A stretch of DNA of 64,000 nucleotides from Streptomyces sp. SPB162. Lineage in GTDB: Bacteria; Actinomycetota; Actinomycetes; Streptomycetales; Streptomycetaceae. A program made the translations under genes and the position numbers. The notes beneath the pieces are model-generated. The model saw only the letters and a list, made by a program, of their open reading frames with translations, ran no database searches and was not told where the DNA came from. Below are positions 42,181-52,924 of this stretch, piece after piece; position 1 is the first letter of the stretch; each line of letters begins with the position of its first letter. The stretch is taken from NCBI RefSeq assembly GCF_029504575.1, contig NZ_JAQFII010000001.1:2950501-3014500 (forward strand), written 5' to 3'.

Positions 42181-43302
42181 CTAGTCCTGGGAAGCCTTCT
42201 GCTGGCCCTTGCGCCAGCGGATGCCCGCCTCGATGAAGCCGTCGATGTCACCGTCGAGGGCGCCCTGCGGGTTGCCGACCTCGTAGTCGGTGCGCAGGTC
42301 CTTGACCATCTGGTACGGGTGCAGGACGTACGAACGCATCTGGCTGCCCCAGGAGTTCCCGCCGTCGCTCTTGCCGAGCGAGTCCATCAGCGCCTGCTCC
42401 TCCTGACGGCGGCGCTCGAGGAGCTTGGCCTGGAGGACGTTCATGGCGCTCGCCTTGTTCTGGATCTGCGAGCGCTCGTTCTGGCACGAGACGACGATGC
42501 CGGTGGGGATGTGGGTCAACCGCACCGCGGAGTCGGTGGTGTTGACGCCCTGACCGCCGGGGCCCGACGCGCGGTAGACGTCCACGCGCAGCTCGGACTC
42601 GTCGATCTCGAGGTGGTCGGTCTTCTCGACGACAGGGAGGACCTCGACGCCGGCGAACGAGGTCTGGCGGCGGCCCTGGTTGTCGAAGGGCGAGATCCGC
42701 ACGAGGCGGTGGGTGCCCTGCTCGACGGAGAGGGTGCCGTACGCGTACGGCGCCTTCACCGCGAAGGTGGTCGACTTGATGCCGGCCTCCTCGGCGTAGG
42801 AGGTCTCGTAGACCTCCGTCTGGTAACCGTGCCGCTCGGCCCAGCGCAGGTACATGCGCTGGAGCTGCTCGGCGAAGTCGGCGGCGTCCACGCCGCCGGC
42901 CTCCGCACGGATGTTGACCAGTGCCTCGCGGGAGTCGTACTCGCCGGAGAGCAGGGTGCGGACCTCGAGCTCGTCGAGCGCCTTGCGGACCGCGGTCAGC
43001 TCTTCCTCGGCCTCGGCGAGCGCGTCGGCGTCGCCCTCGTCCTCGGCGAGCTCGAACATCACCGACAGGTCGTCGATACGTCCGCGCAGCTGCTCGGCCT
43101 TGCGCAGCTCGGCCTGGAGGTGCGAAAGCTTGCTGGTGATCTTCTGCGCCGCGTCCGGGTCGTCCCAGAGGGACGGCGCCGCGGCCTGCTCCTCGAGAAC
43201 GACGATATCGGCCCGCATCGCGTCGAGGTCCAGGACGGCCTCGATCGACCCCATGGTCGAGGAGAGGGACTTCAGCTCTTCGGATACATCGACGACTGCC
43301 AC
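42181..43302 (-). CDS. prfB: Peptide chain release factor 2
   Basis: A 373-residue class I release factor that recognises UGA and UAA. The SPF tripeptide (residues 204-206) reads the stop codon and the GGQ loop (249-251) triggers peptide release. Unlike E. coli, the gene is one continuous frame with no programmed frameshift, as in other actinobacteria. GTG 43302 opens a normal N-terminus ([14 protein letters not shown]). It is followed by a strong U-run terminator. Confidence 0.95.
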   Translation of the reverse strand: MAVVDVSEELKSLSSTMGSIEAVLDLDAMRADIVVLEEQAAAPSLWDDPDAAQKITSKLSHLQAELRKAEQLRGRIDDLSVMFELAEDEGDADALAEAEEELTAVRKALDELEVRTLLSGEYDSREALVNIRAEAGGVDAADFAEQLQRMYLRWAERHGYQTEVYETSYAEEAGIKSTTFAVKAPYAYGTLSVEQGTHRLVRISPFDNQGRRQTSFAGVEVLPVVEKTDHLEIDESELRVDVYRASGPGGQGVNTTDSAVRLTHIPTGIVVSCQNERSQIQNKASAMNVLQAKLLERRRQEEQALMDSLGKSDGGNSWGSQMRSYVLHPYQMVKDLRTDYEVGNPQGALDGDIDGFIEAGIRWRKGQQKASQD

Positions 43303-43364
43303 GGGTCCAGAGTACCGGCTGGTCGAACGGGACGTTCTCGCCCGGTGGCGATCCCGTGGCGCGC

Positions 43365-43546
43365 GGCTCCCCGCCCGCCGTCCGGCACCCCTGCCTCAGA
43401 CCCGCGCGGTCGCCCGGGTGAGGGCCCCGGCCGGCGTGCGCACGTACAGCTCCAGGGCTCCCCGGCCGCCGTCCGGCACCCCTGCCTCAGACCTGCGCGG
43501 TCGCCCGGGTGAGGGCCCCGGCCGGCGTGCGCACGTACAGCTCCAT
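43365..43546. repeat. 91-bp tandem duplication at the kinase gene's 3' end
   Basis: Two nearly identical 91-bp units, 43365-43455 and 43456-43546, include the last about 20 codons of the kinase (stop at 43487). Only the second holds the working stop; the first lies outside the gene. The few differences (for instance CCCGCGC versus CCTGCGC) show the duplication is recent. Confidence 0.9.
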
Positions 43547-45709
43547 CACGCGGCCCGACGACGTGACGGCGACCGGAGTGGTGGCCGCGGTGGCGCCCGG
43601 GAGGGCGGCGACGGACCACTCCGCGCCGCCGGCCACGGGGCCCGCGGCCTGGGAGAGGCCGCCGGAGGAGGCGGGGGCGAAGGCGTAGACCCGGTCGCCG
43701 GCCGCGAGCGGTTCCGGGCGGCCGGCGGCGTCCAGACCCCGCAGGACGACGGTGGGCCGCCAGGCGCCCCCCGAATACGGCAGGCGCAGCACGGCACCGT
43801 CGGCCTTGCGGACGACGAACGCGTCCAGGGTCCCCCTGGAGCGGGAGACGAGGCCGGGGGCGGCGGTGATGCGGCCGGGGGTGGGGACCACCGACCAGGC
43901 GTTCCACCGGGTGCCGACGAGCGAGGCGGTGACCAGCTCGCCGCCGGAGCGGCCGACGAGGTCGATGCGGCCGGGCTCGGAGGACGCGGCGGCCGGGGCG
44001 GCGTCGAACCGGGTGCGCTCGTCGACCTGGTACCACTGGTTCCAGGCCTTGTTGATCATGGTCCGCCGGTAGAGCAGGCCGTCCGTGCCGAGGGCGAACA
44101 GGTCCAGACGGCCCGGCGAGGCTGAGACGACGGCCGGGTCGTCGGCGACTCCTATACCCGTCAGGTGCTGCCAGGCGCCGTAGCCACCCGTGGCGCCACG
44201 GGTGACGTACCAGACGTCGTCGTCCTCGCCGCGGGCGAAGACGTACGTGGTCCCGGAGACGGTGATCGCGCGCGGGCCGCCGACCAGTTTCACGCGGGGC
44301 GCGGGCACCGCGCTGAACGCGGACCAGCGCGGCAGCTCGACCGGGGCGCCGACCGAGCCCTGGGGTGAGGCGGCGCCCGCGGTGGGCGCGGTGGGGTGCG
44401 TGGTGGGCGGGGCGGTGCTGGGGTGGTCGTTGTCCGCCGGGGCCTTCGGCCCGGAATCACCGCTCAGCGAGGCGACGCCCCAGCCGCCCAGCCCCGCGAC
44501 GACCAGCGCGGCGGCGGCCGCCGCGCCCACCCGCACCCGGCGGCGGCGCACGGCGTCGGAGACAGCGCGGTGCCGCGGGCTCGCGGGACGGCCGGCGGCC
44601 GCCCCGGCGCCGCCCGGACCGCCGCCGGAGCGGGCGCCCCGGCCGTACGCCGCCAGCTCCTCGGCGGAGGGCAGCTTCATGCTCGTATGGGTGTCGCGGC
44701 TGGAGTCGGGGGCCGCGCCGCGCACCAGCGGCACGGCGCCGCGGTGGCTCGGGGGCTCGAACAGCCCGATGTCCTGCTCGTACGGGGTGTCGTCGTCGGC
44801 ATCGGCCGGGTGCTCGTCCGGCGCGTCCACGTCGATCGGCGGCAGGCCGGCCAGCCGCGGCAGCAGGTCCCGCAGGCGTTCACCCAGCTCACCGGCGGTG
44901 AGCCGGGACGCGGGCGACTTGGCGAGGCACTGCGCGAGGAGCTGCCACAGCTCGTCGGGGATGTCCGGCAGCGGTGCGACGGTCTCGGTCACGTGGCGGC
45001 GCAGCACGGCGCCGGGGTGACCGCCGCCGAACGGCGTGAAACCGGCCAGCAATTCGTAGAGCACGGTCGCCAGGGCATAAATGTCGACACTCGCGCGCGG
45101 CGGGAGGCCCTCGATGATCTCGGGGGCGAGGTAGTCCGGGGTGCCGATGATGCGGGTGGCCCGGGTCCGGCGCGGGGAGTCGACGAGGCGGGCGATGCCG
45201 AAGTCCGTCAGGAGCGCGGGTGGCGCACCACCGGGTCCGGTGGGGGCGGCGGAGTCGAGCAGCACGTTCTCGGGCTTGACGTCGCGGTGCACGACGCCGG
45301 CCGCGTGCGCGGCGGCGAGGCCGTCCGCCACGTCGGCGGCGATGGCGACGGCGGCCTCGGGGGCGAGCCGGCGCTCGCGCTCCAGGCGGGACCGCAGGTC
45401 GGTGCCCCGCACCAGGTCCATGACCAGCGCGAGGTCGGTGCCGTCCACGACGAGATCGCGGATCCCGACGATCTGCGGGTGGTCCAGCGAGAGCAGCGCG
45501 GTGCGCTCCTGCACGAAGCGGCCCACGAGGTCCTGGTCGGAGGCGAGGTCCTCGCGCAGCAGTTTGATGGCGACCGGACCCTCGGGGCCCTCACCCAGCC
45601 ACACCGTGCCGGCGGATCCCCGCCCCAGCACCTGGTGGGCGGTGTACCGGCTGCCGATCTTCCTTGCCAAGGCCTGCTCCGACTCCTCCGACGGTCCGTC
45701 GTGCCGCAT
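43487..45709 (-). CDS. Membrane Ser/Thr protein kinase with extracytoplasmic beta-propeller-like domain
   Basis: A 740-residue Hanks-type kinase. The kinase domain (residues 20-280) has VLGRGSAGTVWLGE, the ATP Lys in VAIKLLRE, HRDVKPENVLL and DFG (TDFGIARL). A Pro/Gly-rich linker and one membrane helix (near residue 400: AAAAAALVVAGLGGWGVASL) precede about 270 residues of repeated W-x-x-W-type beta motifs (DVWYVTRGATGGYGAWQHL; KAWNQWYQVDE; TRWNAWSVVPTPG), as in tachylectin-like or PLL-like sensors. No PASTA repeats. It lies downstream of the second kinase on the same strand. By locus it corresponds to the S. coelicolor PkaB region as I recall. A TGTCGC-GTTG-GCGACA hairpin (45718-45733) lies in its leader. 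Confidence 0.85.
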   Translation of the reverse strand: MRHDGPSEESEQALARKIGSRYTAHQVLGRGSAGTVWLGEGPEGPVAIKLLREDLASDQDLVGRFVQERTALLSLDHPQIVGIRDLVVDGTDLALVMDLVRGTDLRSRLERERRLAPEAAVAIAADVADGLAAAHAAGVVHRDVKPENVLLDSAAPTGPGGAPPALLTDFGIARLVDSPRRTRATRIIGTPDYLAPEIIEGLPPRASVDIYALATVLYELLAGFTPFGGGHPGAVLRRHVTETVAPLPDIPDELWQLLAQCLAKSPASRLTAGELGERLRDLLPRLAGLPPIDVDAPDEHPADADDDTPYEQDIGLFEPPSHRGAVPLVRGAAPDSSRDTHTSMKLPSAEELAAYGRGARSGGGPGGAGAAAGRPASPRHRAVSDAVRRRRVRVGAAAAAALVVAGLGGWGVASLSGDSGPKAPADNDHPSTAPPTTHPTAPTAGAASPQGSVGAPVELPRWSAFSAVPAPRVKLVGGPRAITVSGTTYVFARGEDDDVWYVTRGATGGYGAWQHLTGIGVADDPAVVSASPGRLDLFALGTDGLLYRRTMINKAWNQWYQVDERTRFDAAPAAASSEPGRIDLVGRSGGELVTASLVGTRWNAWSVVPTPGRITAAPGLVSRSRGTLDAFVVRKADGAVLRLPYSGGAWRPTVVLRGLDAAGRPEPLAAGDRVYAFAPASSGGLSQAAGPVAGGAEWSVAALPGATAATTPVAVTSSGRVMELYVRTPAGALTRATAQV

Positions 45710-45979
45710 GGCGGCACTGTCGCGTTGGCGACAAAACTACGCGGCTCGGCGGCCGTTCGGGGGGCCGGTGTGCGGTGACGTGTGCTTCTGCAACGGAAAT
45801 CACCCGCCAGGTGTCGACAAGTCGGCAGCATGGTGCGCGATACGGGGGTCGAACGCACGCGTGACGGGGTCGCGTGCGGGCATGCCGGGACCCGGATGGC
45901 GCACGCGAAAGATCACTGGAAAGTCAGCGGAAGGTCGGTGGCGGGCGGGGGATCGACGTCCGCCGGGACGTGGCCGGGG

Positions 45980-47660
<1,681 letters not shown>

Positions 47661-48132
47661 GTCATGCGCTCCCTGGTCTTGGTGGTGCTTCGTGGTACCC
47701 GGTGGAGGCGGTACCCGGTGGATCCCTGCTCCGCCGCGACCCGTCGGGCCCGACCGTGCCAACTGTAGTGCGGACGGCCGCGGCGGCCCGCTGCCGACCG
47801 CGTACACGGGACGCGTGTGGCCGCGTGTGAGCGCGTGGGGCCGCAGGTACGGAGTGCGGAGCTCGGGAGTAGGACGCGGCCGACCACTGCTTGGTTGCCC
47901 CGCAATCATTTCTCATAGCGACAAGCAGCACCTTTCCGGTCAACAACTGATCATTCAAGATCACTACTGTCAGGACCGGGGGCGGGTTGTCGGTGGCAGG
48001 TGGGAGGATGCATCCCGTACGGGTGTGACGGGGCAACAGGGGCCCGCCCGCTTGTGCTTGTACGTGTCGACGCGCCCGTGCGCGGTGGGGAGCTTCCTGC
48101 CAGGCATCCGGGCAGAAGGGACCGCGGACGAG
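47661..48132. other. Divergent intergenic region kinase / FHA ATPase
   Basis: A 472-bp gap. I see TGATC-N6-GATCA (47948-47963), an inverted repeat in an AT-richer stretch (47900-47980) that could be an operator or promoter for the FHA gene. There are no small ORFs with a recognisable product and no tRNA. Confidence 0.45.
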
Positions 48133-51100
48133 ATGCAGATCCGGCTGACCGTCCTCGGGCCGCGCAGCGGCCGAGCGGGACGCACCTGCGACGTGCTGGT
48201 CACCGCGCCCGCGGGCACCGCGCTGAGCGCCGTTTCCGGAGCGCTCGCGTCCGGCGCCGGCGACGGCCGGCCCGCGCGCTCCTCGGGCTCCTCCGTCGCG
48301 CTCTACTCGGGCGCCGAGCGGCTCGACCCCGGCTCCCTGCTCGGCATGCCACCCCTCGTGGACGGCGCCGTGCTGTCCCTGCACACCCCCGCCGAGCAGC
48401 ACGCGGAGCCGCCGTCGGGCACGTCCGCCCCGGCCCGGCTGTGCGTCGTCGGCGGTCCCGACTCCGGCGGCGTCCATCTGCTGCAGGGCGGTCAGGTCAG
48501 GATCGGCCGCTCTGCCGAGGCCGACGTCCCGCTGGACGACCCCGACGTCTCCCGGCTGCACTGCGCGGTCACCGTCGCCGCCGACGGCCGGGTGACCGTA
48601 GCCGACCTCGGCTCGACCAACGGCACCACCGTCGACGACCGCCCCGTCGGGGAGCGGCCGGTCACGCTGGCTCCCGGCGCCCTGCTGCGGATCGGCGAAT
48701 CCACCCTCCATGTGGAACCCGGCCCGCGCGAGGCCGCCCTCCCGGCGGCGCCCGACAGTGAGGGCCATCTACGGGTCGCCCTCCCCACCGGGAGCGCGAG
48801 CGCGGCCGGACGGGCCGGCGGAGCGGCACGGGCGGGCGGCGGCCACGGCTCCGCCCCGCAACCCGGCCCCCGCCCGCAGTTCGCGCCCGCCGGCCACCCG
48901 GCTTCCGAAACGCCCCCCGGTTCGCCGCAGCCGCCGCAGCCGCCGCGCCCGCCCGCCCGGAACCCCGTCCCGCCCTCCCGCCGGCTCGACACCCCGCACA
49001 GCGGTTCGCACGGCTACGCGGACGACCGCGCCGCGGGGTCGGATGAGGCCGTGACGTACGGCCGCGGCGAACGGCTGCGGCCGGACGACACGGTGCGGGT
49101 CCCCCGCCCGCCGCAGCCTCCGCAGCCCGGTGGCGGGCGGGTCGCGGGGACCATAGGAGCCTGGGCCCGGCGGCTGGCGGCCGGCCGGAGCGGCGCGGCG
49201 GCCCAGGGCGCGGACGGCGCCCGGCTGTCCGCCGAGGCGGCCGCGCTGCGCGAGCGCTGGCCCGACCCGGCCACCGTGCTGCTCACCGCGCTCGGTCCGG
49301 GCCGCAGGCTGTGGGAGCGCGGACCCGACCATCCGGACGCGTTGACGCTGCGGCTGGGCACCGCCGATCTGCCGTCGGAGGACGGCGCGGGCACCCTGCG
49401 CTCCGTCCCCTTCACTGTCGACCTGCGCGATCCGCACACCTTCGCGCTCGGCCTCGCCGGCCCCCGGCCCCGGCTGGTCGGGCTGGCCCGCGCGGTGCTG
49501 GCGCAGGCCTGCGCGCTGCACTCCCCCAGCACGCTTGAGCTCGTCCTGATCAGTGCGGACCGCTCCCGCGGCGCCGAGCAGCGGGCCGACGAGTGGTCCT
49601 GGCTCAACTGGCTGCCGCAGCTGCGTCCGGCGCACGGCCAGGACTGCCGGCTGCTGCTCGCCCTCGACCGCGAGCAGGCGGCGGCGCGGATCACCGAGCT
49701 CGCCCGCCGGCTGGAGGAGGGGCCGCTGGGCTCCGGCTGGGCCGGAGCCGCGCCGGAAGCCGTCGCTGAGGCCGCGGCCCGCCGCGAGGGCCCGTTCACC
49801 CTCGTCGTCGTGGACGGCGACCCCGGCTCCGCGACGCTGCGCGACACCCTCGGCCGGATAGCCGCCGTGGGTCCCTCCGTCGGCGTGCACGTGCTGTGTC
49901 TGGCCGAGGCGCCGGACCGGCTCGCGACGGAGTGCGGCGCCGTCGCCCAGCTGTCCGGTGATGTGGCGACGACCCTGCGGATGGATCCGTACGGGCCGGC
50001 GCAGGTCGTCGTGGACGCGGTGTCGCCCGCGTGGGCGGAGCGCTTCGCGCGGGCGCTCGCGCCACTTCGGGAGACGGACACGGCGGCGCCGCGCGCCCGC
50101 AACGCGCTTCCGCGTGCCGTGCGGCTGCTGGACGCGCTGGATCTGGCGCTGGCCACCCCCGCGAAGATCACCACCCGCTGGGACGGCACCTCGGACGAAC
50201 AGGAGACCGGCCGGCCGGGACACGAAGCCCGGGAAACCGACCGGCCGGCCCTCACCGGGTACGCACGGGCCGGGGGACGGGCGCTGGCGGTGCTGGGCAC
50301 CGGCTCCGGCGGCAAGGTCGTCGTGGACCTGACGGCCGAGGGACCGCATCTGATGGTGGGCGGCGCCGCCGGCTCGGGGAAGACCGAGCTGCTGCGCTCG
50401 ATCGCCTCCGCGCTAGCCGCCGCCGAGCGGCCGGACCGGCTGGCGCTGGTCCTGGTCGACGGCGCGGGCACCGAACGCGGCGAAGGCCTGCGCGCGGTCA
50501 CCGACCTGCCGCACGTCTCGACGTACCTGGCGGCGTCCGACCCCACCCGCATGCGCGAGTTCGCCCAGGCGCTCGGCGCGGAGCTCAAGCGCCGCGAGGA
50601 GCTGCTGGGCGGCCAGGGTTTCGCGCAGTGGCACGCGGACCGGCTGGTGACCTTGCCCCGGCAGTCGGCGGCGCGCGGCGACGGGCTGCGGGGCGACGGC
50701 TCGCGGGGTGACGGCCGCAAGCCGTCCGAGCAGGGCGCGCTGCGCGTCCAGACCCGCAGTGACGCCGCGCTCCCCCGGCTGGTGATCGTGGTCGACGACT
50801 TCGACGCGCTGGTCGCGCCGGGGCTCGGCAGCCCGGGCCGCCCCGCGGCCGGTTCCGTCGTGCGGGCGCTGGAGGCGGTGGCGCGCGAGGGCGAGCGGCT
50901 CGGGGTGCACCTGGTCGCGTCGACCGGGCGCCCGGAGCGCACCTCGGGGACCGAGGCGGACGAACGGTCGCGGCTGCGGATCGCGCTGCGCACCGAGGAT
51001 CCCGCGTCGGCCGCCCTGCTCGTCCACGTCGAGGACCCGGCGGGTCTCGACGAGGCGGTGCCGGGGCGCGGCTATCTGCGCCGTCCCGGCGGCGCGGTGG

Positions 51101-51318
51101 CGCCGTTCCAGGCGGGCCGGGTCAGCGGACGCATCCCCCGTACGGCGACGTTGCGGCCCACGGTCGTGCCGCTGGAGTGGGAACGGATGGGCGACCCGCC
51201 CACGCGGCGCCCGCTGCGCGAACTCGGCAACGGACCGACAGACCTGGCGCTGCTCGCCAGCGCTCTGCAGCGGGCCGCCGAGTCCGCGGGGGCGGCCCTG
51301 CCCCGACCCCTGATGTGA
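48133..51318 (+). CDS. FHA domain-containing FtsK/SpoIIIE-type ATPase
   Basis: A 1061-residue cytoplasmic protein. Residues 1-85 resemble a ubiquitin-like/YukD-type region (IRLTVLGPRSGRAGRTCDVL). The FHA domain at about 102-195 has RIGRSAEADVPLDDPDVSRLHC and DLGSTNGT, which bind phosphothreonine. A Pro-rich linker follows. The FtsK-like ATPase has Walker A GGAAGSGKTELL (near residue 746) and Walker B LVIVVDDFDAL. The arrangement recalls EccC/EssC translocases, but no membrane helices or second and third ATPase domains are present. Divergent kinases upstream could phosphorylate a partner recognised by FHA. No WXG100 gene is seen nearby. Confidence 0.85.
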   Translation: MQIRLTVLGPRSGRAGRTCDVLVTAPAGTALSAVSGALASGAGDGRPARSSGSSVALYSGAERLDPGSLLGMPPLVDGAVLSLHTPAEQHAEPPSGTSAPARLCVVGGPDSGGVHLLQGGQVRIGRSAEADVPLDDPDVSRLHCAVTVAADGRVTVADLGSTNGTTVDDRPVGERPVTLAPGALLRIGESTLHVEPGPREAALPAAPDSEGHLRVALPTGSASAAGRAGGAARAGGGHGSAPQPGPRPQFAPAGHPASETPPGSPQPPQPPRPPARNPVPPSRRLDTPHSGSHGYADDRAAGSDEAVTYGRGERLRPDDTVRVPRPPQPPQPGGGRVAGTIGAWARRLAAGRSGAAAQGADGARLSAEAAALRERWPDPATVLLTALGPGRRLWERGPDHPDALTLRLGTADLPSEDGAGTLRSVPFTVDLRDPHTFALGLAGPRPRLVGLARAVLAQACALHSPSTLELVLISADRSRGAEQRADEWSWLNWLPQLRPAHGQDCRLLLALDREQAAARITELARRLEEGPLGSGWAGAAPEAVAEAAARREGPFTLVVVDGDPGSATLRDTLGRIAAVGPSVGVHVLCLAEAPDRLATECGAVAQLSGDVATTLRMDPYGPAQVVVDAVSPAWAERFARALAPLRETDTAAPRARNALPRAVRLLDALDLALATPAKITTRWDGTSDEQETGRPGHEARETDRPALTGYARAGGRALAVLGTGSGGKVVVDLTAEGPHLMVGGAAGSGKTELLRSIASALAAAERPDRLALVLVDGAGTERGEGLRAVTDLPHVSTYLAASDPTRMREFAQALGAELKRREELLGGQGFAQWHADRLVTLPRQSAARGDGLRGDGSRGDGRKPSEQGALRVQTRSDAALPRLVIVVDDFDALVAPGLGSPGRPAAGSVVRALEAVAREGERLGVHLVASTGRPERTSGTEADERSRLRIALRTEDPASAALLVHVEDPAGLDEAVPGRGYLRRPGGAVAPFQAGRVSGRIPRTATLRPTVVPLEWERMGDPPTRRPLRELGNGPTDLALLASALQRAAESAGAALPRPLM

Positions 51319-51363
51319 CGGATGCGCGGCGGATGTGACGGATGCGCGACCGCGGGCGCCCGC

Positions 51364-51388
51364 GCGAACCGCCGGCTCGGCGGTTCGC
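51364..51388 (+). terminator. Terminator of the FHA ATPase gene
   Basis: GCGAACCGCCG-GCT-CGGCGGTTCGC, an 11-bp perfect stem 46 bp past the stop. It may also isolate the following sugar transporter operon. Confidence 0.65.
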
Positions 51389-51534
51389 CCGGGGGGCCCA
51401 GAATTCGCGTGTTCAAACCCCGCTGACGCCGCATCACGTCAAGGTCACGATCACCCCCTATACCCCGCTCATGCCCTTGCGTCGCCGTTCCGCGCGGGCG
51501 TAGGACAGACGGACCGGACCGAGGGGATGAGCAG

Positions 51535-52917
51535 ATGCGTACATTCAGCACGCGCACGCACAACCACCAGGCACGAACCGCGCTGGCCGTGGTGACGGCC
51601 GCCGCACTGGCGCTCACCGCGGCCGGCTGCGGCAGTGATGACAAGAAGGACGCGGGGCCGTCCTCCGGCGCTCCGTCGGCGTCGTCGTCAGGGCTCCAGT
51701 TGCCGGATCTGAAGGGCCAGAAGCTCGAGGTGGCCGCGGTGTGGACCGGCGCCGAGCAGAAGAACTTCCGGAAGGTGCTGGACGAGTTCCAGAAGCGCAC
51801 CGGCGCGACGGTCACGTTCGTCCCGACCGGTGACAGCACCTCCACCTTCCTGGGGACGAAGATCCAGGGCGGGGCGCCGCCGGACGTGGCGTTCCTGCCG
51901 CAGGTCGGCGTGTTGCACCAGTTCGCGGACAAGGGGTGGATCAAGCCGATCGGCCCCGAGGCCCAGGCCCAGCTGACCAAGAACTTCTCGAAGGGCTGGC
52001 AGGACCTCGGCGCCTACCAGGGCAAGCAGTACGGGGTCTACGCCAAGGCCGCCAACAAGTCGCTGGTCTGGTACAACGCCGCGGCCTTCCAGCAGGCGGG
52101 GGTCAGCGAGCCGAAGACCTGGGACGACTTCCTCAAGGCGGCGGAGACCGTCTTCGAGTCGGGCACACCGCCGGTATCGGTCGGCGGCGCCGACGGCTGG
52201 ACCCTGACCGACTGGTTCGAGAACGTCTACCTCAGCCAGGCGGGCCCCGAGAAGTACGACCAGCTCGCCCAGCACAAGATCAAGTGGACCGACCCGTCCG
52301 TCAAGGACGCGCTGACCACGCTCGCCGGGCTCTTCGGCAAGAAGGACCTGGTCGCGGGTGGCCAGACCGGCGCTCTGCAGACCGACTTCCCGAAGTCGAT
52401 CTCGCAGACGTTCACCGGCACCCCGCCGGGCGCCGCGATGGTCTACGAGGGCGACTTCTCCGCCGCGGTGATCTCCTCCAGCACCAAGGCGAAGGTCGGT
52501 ACCGACGCCAAGGTGTTCCCCTTCCCGGCCGTCGGCAGCGGCAAGGCGCCGGTGGTCAGCGGTGGTGACGTCGCGGTGATCCTGAAGGACGGCAAGGGTG
52601 CCCAGGCGCTGCTGACCTTCCTCGCCTCGACCGACGCGGCGAAGGTGTGGGCGTCGTCCGGCGGATACGTGTCGCCGAACAAGTCGCTGGACGTGGCGGC
52701 CTACCCCGACGACGTCTCCCGGAAGATCGCGCAGGCGCTGATCTCGGCGGGCGACGACTTCCGCTTCGACATGTCCGACCAGGCACCCGCCGCCTTCGGC
52801 GGCACCAAGGGCGAGGGCGAGTGGAAGGACCTGCAGGACTTCCTGGTGAAGCCCACCGACGTGGCGGGCGCGCAGGCCAAACTCGAAGCGGACGCCGCCA
52901 AGGCGTACAAGAACTGA
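51535..52917 (+). CDS. Carbohydrate ABC transporter substrate-binding lipoprotein
   Basis: A 460-residue extracytoplasmic sugar-binding protein of the family 1 type (AglE/MalE-like). The lipoprotein signal runs to the lipobox TAAGC (Cys near residue 31). Typical features are VAAVWTGAEQKNFRKVLDEF, GGAPPDVAFLPQVGVLHQFA and the C-terminal GEGEWKDLQDFL. Its neighbours are two permeases downstream with no ATPase gene, so a shared MsiK-type ATPase is likely. GAGGGGATGAGCAG precedes ATG 51535. An alpha-glucoside substrate is suggested by resemblance to AglE only. Confidence 0.87.
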   Translation: MRTFSTRTHNHQARTALAVVTAAALALTAAGCGSDDKKDAGPSSGAPSASSSGLQLPDLKGQKLEVAAVWTGAEQKNFRKVLDEFQKRTGATVTFVPTGDSTSTFLGTKIQGGAPPDVAFLPQVGVLHQFADKGWIKPIGPEAQAQLTKNFSKGWQDLGAYQGKQYGVYAKAANKSLVWYNAAAFQQAGVSEPKTWDDFLKAAETVFESGTPPVSVGGADGWTLTDWFENVYLSQAGPEKYDQLAQHKIKWTDPSVKDALTTLAGLFGKKDLVAGGQTGALQTDFPKSISQTFTGTPPGAAMVYEGDFSAAVISSSTKAKVGTDAKVFPFPAVGSGKAPVVSGGDVAVILKDGKGAQALLTFLASTDAAKVWASSGGYVSPNKSLDVAAYPDDVSRKIAQALISAGDDFRFDMSDQAPAAFGGTKGEGEWKDLQDFLVKPTDVAGAQAKLEADAAKAYKN

Positions 52918-52924
52918 GGCGCCG

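Noticed and set aside
42181-43302. Programmed frameshift in prfB
   Set aside because: The gene is one unbroken frame with SPF and GGQ motifs. No internal early stop is present.
48133-51318. A type VII secretion locus
   Set aside because: Only one FtsK-type motor is present, without membrane helices, and no WXG100, EccB, EccD, EccE or mycosin gene is nearby.
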